From Rhodospirillaceae bacterium (GTDB taxonomy: Bacteria; Pseudomonadota; Alphaproteobacteria; Rhodospirillales; Rhodospirillaceae): a DNA stretch of 64,000 bases. The position numbers were made by a program, and so were the translations under genes. Below are positions 61,061 to 64,000 of this stretch, piece by piece (position 1 is the first letter of the stretch; every line of letters begins with the position of its first letter). The stretch covers positions 1-64,000 of the forward strand of contig CANJRD010000011.1 in the NCBI GenBank assembly GCA_947476695.1, written 5' to 3'. The notes beneath the pieces are model-generated. The model was not told the DNA's origin. It saw nothing but the letters and a program-made list of their open reading frames with translations, and made no database searches.

Positions 61061-61173
61061 GTCATCCCGGACGAGCGTAGCGATATCCGGGATCCAGTGT
61101 AATACCGCGCGGTGAGCGCGGCTCTGGACTCCGGATCGCGGCGCGCAAAGAGGCGCGCCTTGTCCGGGGTGAC
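61061..61173. repeat. Palindromic intergenic repeat element
   Basis: A 113-nt element between the large-subunit gene and the CoA transferase gene. Ends are inverted: GTCATCCCGGACGAG at the left, CTTGTCCGGGGTGAC at the right. Inside are further inverted pairs (ATCCGGGATCCAG/CTGGACTCCGGAT, CCGCGCGGTGAGCGCGG, GCGCGCAAAGAGGCGCGC). This is the layout of dispersed, structured repeats common in alphaproteobacterial genomes. It could also end the CoA transferase transcript. Confidence 0.7.
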
Positions 61174-61189
61174 GCGTAGTGGTCGCTCC

Positions 61190-62362
61190 CTAGCTCTCCC
61201 GACGCCGGGCCGTCGCGCCAGCGAGCACTTCCTGGGTGTGTTCGCCGAGCGAAGGCGGACGGCGGCGATACGTCGCCTTGGTCCGGCTGAGTTTCACCGG
61301 CGAACCGACACCGCGATAGTCGCCCATCTCCACCACCATCTCGCGGTGGCGGGTGTGCGGCATCTCCAGGACTTCGCGCAAGCCCAGGATGGGCGCGGCC
61401 GGAACGCCGGATGTCACCAGCGTCTCGGCAATCGCGGCGGCTTCGTGCTTCGCTAGTGCGGCTTCGATCAGGGGGTTGAGGGCCGCGCGATTGACCGACC
61501 GGTCCCCATTGGTGCGGAAGCGGGGGTCGTCCACGAGCGCCTCGCAGCCGATGACCGCGCAGAGCTTGCGGAACTGCCCGTCGTTGCCGACGGTCATATA
61601 AAGCTGGCCCTTGCCGGTGCGGAAGGAGTCATACGGCACAATGTTCGGATGCGCGTTGCCGATGCGGGTCGGTTCCTTGCCGTTCTGGAAGAAGTTGGCG
61701 AGATAAGGATGCAGCAGCGACATGCCGCAATCGAACAGGGCGCAGTCGACCGACTGGCCCAGGCCTGACCGGTCGCGTTCACGCAAAGCCATGAGAATAC
61801 CGATGGTCGCGTAAAGCCCGGTCGCCACATCCACGACGGGCACGCCGATGCGCAAGGGTTCACCGCCCTTCTCGCCGTTGACGCTCATCAGTCCGCAGAT
61901 CGCCTGCACGGCGGCGTCGTAACCGGGACGGCCGCCGAAGGGCCCGTCGGCGCCGTAGCCGGAAATCACGCAATGCACGAGGCGCGGGAAGCGCTTCTTC
62001 AAAACCGCCTCATAGCCCAGACCCCACTTCTCGAGCGTGCCGCTCTTGAAGTTCTCGATCATCACGTCGGCGTCTTCGAGTAGCGCGAGCAACATCTCGC
62101 GCGCCGCCGGTTGCTGGAGATCGAGCACGATGCCGCGCTTGTTGCGGTTGGCGCCTTCGTAGTAGGCCGCGAGACCGTCCTTATTATGCGGCGGGCCCCA
62201 GGTGCGCGTGTCGTCGCCCGCGGGCGGCTCGATCTTGATCACGTCCGCGCCGTGGTCGCCGAGGATTTGCGTGCAGTATGGTCCGCCGAGGATACGGGTG
62301 AGATCGACCACCTTGAGGCCGGCGAGCGCGCCGGTTGGGGGCACAGAAGCTTCGGTATTCAT
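61190..62362 (-). CDS. Class III (CaiB/BaiF) acyl-CoA transferase
   Basis: 390 residues from ATG 62362. The N-terminal LAGLKVVDLTRILGGPYCTQILGDHGADVIKIE, WxxxNRNKRGIVLDL, DADVMIENFKSGTLEKWGLGYE and GAPGYDxxxQA-type segments (here GRPGYDAAVQAICGLMS) define the family. The catalytic Asp is Asp178 (PVVDVATGLYA). It moves CoA between carboxylic acids, likely activating a dicarboxylic or aromatic acid. It precedes the aconitase-type/lyase unit on the same strand, across the repeat element. Confidence 0.9.
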   Translation of the reverse strand: MNTEASVPPTGALAGLKVVDLTRILGGPYCTQILGDHGADVIKIEPPAGDDTRTWGPPHNKDGLAAYYEGANRNKRGIVLDLQQPAAREMLLALLEDADVMIENFKSGTLEKWGLGYEAVLKKRFPRLVHCVISGYGADGPFGGRPGYDAAVQAICGLMSVNGEKGGEPLRIGVPVVDVATGLYATIGILMALRERDRSGLGQSVDCALFDCGMSLLHPYLANFFQNGKEPTRIGNAHPNIVPYDSFRTGKGQLYMTVGNDGQFRKLCAVIGCEALVDDPRFRTNGDRSVNRAALNPLIEAALAKHEAAAIAETLVTSGVPAAPILGLREVLEMPHTRHREMVVEMGDYRGVGSPVKLSRTKATYRRRPPSLGEHTQEVLAGATARRRES

Positions 62363-62540
62363 CGCGGGCCTGTGATGAGCATAAATGGCGGAATGCTTCG
62401 TGGTGCCAAACCGGGTGGACGGGGTCAAACGGTCTTTCGCCAGCGGCGCGAATGTTGGGACAATATTCGCGCGAGAACAAACAGCCGAAGCCGACGTTGA
62501 GGGAAACAACCCGCGCTCTTGACCAGGTGGGAGGTCCCGC

Positions 62541-62834
62541 GTGCCCCAATACCGTATTTTGTTCCGGCATCCGACCTATGAGGATGTGAATATCTACGCG
62601 GCGGCGGACGACGAGGCCTGCGCGGCTGCGGCCCGCATCCACGCCGCCTTCCGCAAGCCGCCCGCCCATTACGAAGTCTGGGAAGGTGAACGCCACATCT
62701 TCTGCGGCGGCCAGATTCGCGTGCCGAGCTGGCTGGGGCAGAAGTTACGCGAATACCATCGTCCGGATTGCATGCGAACCGACGCATGGATGAACCCCGC
62801 CCCGGCCAAGCCTCAGACTCATCGGACCTCTTAA
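62541..62834 (+). CDS. Small hypothetical protein
   Basis: 97 residues starting at GTG 62541, with GGGAGG seven bases upstream, which supports the start. Cytosolic, no signal or membrane segment. The sequence (PQYRILFRHPTYEDVNIYAAADDEACAAAARI, HYEVWEGERHIFCGGQ) has alternating beta and helix, like small DUF-type proteins sharing an A-D-D-E helix after an I-Y strand. No family is recognised. Divergent from the CoA transferase gene. Confidence 0.55.
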   Translation: MPQYRILFRHPTYEDVNIYAAADDEACAAAARIHAAFRKPPAHYEVWEGERHIFCGGQIRVPSWLGQKLREYHRPDCMRTDAWMNPAPAKPQTHRTS

Positions 62835-62850
62835 GCCAGCGCAGCCGATG

Positions 62851-64000
62851 CTACTTGCCGCGTTGGTTAACCGGCAGGTCGAGTTTGCCGCGGTCGACGA
62901 CCTTACCGTTCGCGACCACGGTCGACAGCGTGCGGATATTGCGCAGGTCTTTGCTGGGGTCGGCGTCGAGCAGGATGACGTCGGCGAGCTTGCCTTCCTG
63001 CACGGTGCCCAAATCTTCCTCCGCGCCCATGTATTTCGCCGCGTTGAGCGTGGCGATGCGGATGACTTCCAGCGGCGGGATGCCCAAATCGCCGATCAGC
63101 TCGAACTCCTGCAACACCGTCGCGCCAATCGTGCGATCGGTCCCCAGCGCCAGGCCGGCGCCCGCCGCATGCAGCTTGCCCAGATTGGTCTGCGCGAAGC
63201 CGAAGGCCTGCTTCGCCCAGACATCGAGCTTGGTGGCGATGTAGCGGTTGCGTTCCGCGCCCTTGAAGAAGGCGATTTGCTCGTCGGTGAGAATGTCGCG
63301 ATAGGCCTTGCTGTCGAAATAACTCGGATCGTCAACCAGCGAGAAGATGTTCTTGAGCACAATGAGCGTGGTGGAAACCGGGAGCCGCTTCGCGGCGATC
63401 ATCGGCGCCAGTTCATCGTCCGTCTCGGTCATGTAGACCGGATGCGCCAGCACGTCGACGCCGGCTTCCACCGCGGCGCGCTGCATCGGCCCTTCGACCG
63501 CGTGCACGCTGGTGCGCACGCCCCGCGTGTTGGCGTACATGAACATCCGGTGCAGTAGCGTCGGATCGAAGTACGGGATTTCCGGTCCACCGCCGACGTT
63601 ACGCGGCGCCAGGATAAATTTGATCATGTTCGGCTTTTGCGCGATCAGCGTGTCGAGCGCCTGCTTGCCCTGCTCGAACGTCTCGACCGTGGCCGCGCCG
63701 CCCGACGACGCGTAGCCCTTCGGCCGGGTGAGCAGATTGCCGACGGCGAAGATGCGCGGCGACACCAGCTGGCCCGACCGTTGCTGATCGCGCATGGCGA
63801 AGATGAACTTGTCGTGGTTCGCCATGTCCTGGACGGACGTGACGCCGTGATAGAGGAAGCCGTGCAGCATCTTCCGGCCGGTGTCGAAGTCCATCGCCAG
63901 CGGGCGTTCCATGCCCGTGCCGTTGCTGGAGTTGCCGACGCGCCCGCCTTCGAGATGGATATGCGTATCGATCAGTCCGGGCATCAGAAATTTGCCGCGG
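62851..64000 (-). CDS. Amidohydrolase-family metal-dependent hydrolase (5' end outside window)
   Basis: The frame from the stop at 62851 runs through 64000 without a stop; the visible 382 codons lack the N-terminal beta-sandwich strands. Near the edge is GKFLMPGLIDTHIHLEGG with the metal-binding HxH. Downstream come HAVEGPMQRAAVEAGVD, AHPVYMTETDDE and the C-terminal LGTDRTIGATVLQEFELIGDLGIPPLEVIRIATLNAAKYMG and GTVQEGKLADVILLDADPSKDLRNI, all typical of the imidazolonepropionase/prolidase-like amidohydrolase group. The internal ATG at 63984 is not the true start because conserved sequence precedes it. Substrate unknown. Confidence 0.85.
   Translation of the reverse strand, partial: RGKFLMPGLIDTHIHLEGGRVGNSSNGTGMERPLAMDFDTGRKMLHGFLYHGVTSVQDMANHDKFIFAMRDQQRSGQLVSPRIFAVGNLLTRPKGYASSGGAATVETFEQGKQALDTLIAQKPNMIKFILAPRNVGGGPEIPYFDPTLLHRMFMYANTRGVRTSVHAVEGPMQRAAVEAGVDVLAHPVYMTETDDELAPMIAAKRLPVSTTLIVLKNIFSLVDDPSYFDSKAYRDILTDEQIAFFKGAERNRYIATKLDVWAKQAFGFAQTNLGKLHAAGAGLALGTDRTIGATVLQEFELIGDLGIPPLEVIRIATLNAAKYMGAEEDLGTVQEGKLADVILLDADPSKDLRNIRTLSTVVANGKVVDRGKLDLPVNQRGK

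Overview
The window is 64 kb of GC-rich, densely coded DNA on both strands, with very short intergenic gaps and many 4-nt ATGA/GTGA gene overlaps. Protein content (stressosome plus hybrid histidine kinases, PotFGHI uptake, RND efflux, MoxR/DUF58/VWA operon, DUF883 and holin-like stress proteins, an EcfG-type promoter, a palindromic intergenic repeat starting with GTCATCCCGGAC) points to a chromosomal segment of a free-living alphaproteobacterium. The genus cannot be told from the sequence alone. No rRNA, intact tRNA, CRISPR array, transposase or phage block was seen.

Layout. 0.1-7.6 kb: mixed catabolic and hypothetical genes (tandem alpha/beta-hydrolase fusion, ureidoglycolate-lyase-like protein, quinone-oxidoreductase-type MDR, secreted esterase, FAD monooxygenase, small secreted protein). 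7.6-13.5 kb: a minus-strand polyamine ABC operon (potF-G-H-I) followed by a secreted PQQ dehydrogenase. 13.6-16.8 kb: SulP anion transporter with STAS domain, SDR, HD-domain protein. 16.8-23.6 kb: a six-gene minus-strand signalling operon, RsbR-RsbS-RsbT-(GHKL+SpoIIE phosphatase)-(GHKL+hybrid kinase)-(REC-kinase-REC-REC), with a divergent single-domain response regulator. This is the most interesting locus: a stressosome whose output is apparently wired into two hybrid kinases rather than a linked sigma-B.

24.3-33.6 kb: DUF3089 hydrolase with a coupled duplicated periplasmic protein, EEP nuclease and cardiolipin-synthase-like PLD protein, YdcF-like protein, TlpA-like thioredoxin, a broken proline-iminopeptidase gene, two small stress/membrane proteins behind a likely EcfG promoter, and a receiver protein. 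33.8-42.7 kb: TetR-RND efflux operon, an NRAMP-like transporter behind a long hairpin, AI-2E family permease, DUF445 protein. 42.7-49.3 kb: DsbA-like protein, a frameshifted 3-methyladenine glycosylase gene, and a five-gene operon protease-MoxR-DUF58-VWA-VWA.

49.7-58.3 kb: second AI-2E permease, propeller lipoprotein, M28 carboxypeptidase, cupin, GreB-like factor, a DUF72 gene interrupted by a stop codon, S1/P1 nuclease, MDR reductase, NTF2-like protein. 58.4-64 kb: a tightly coupled aconitase-type large subunit, small subunit and isocitrate-lyase/PEP-mutase-family lyase, preceded by a class III CoA transferase, then a small conserved-looking protein and an amidohydrolase that runs off the right edge. 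Three genes in the window carry single disabling lesions (two in-frame TAA codons, one 1-nt insertion), which are either true recent decay or sequence errors.
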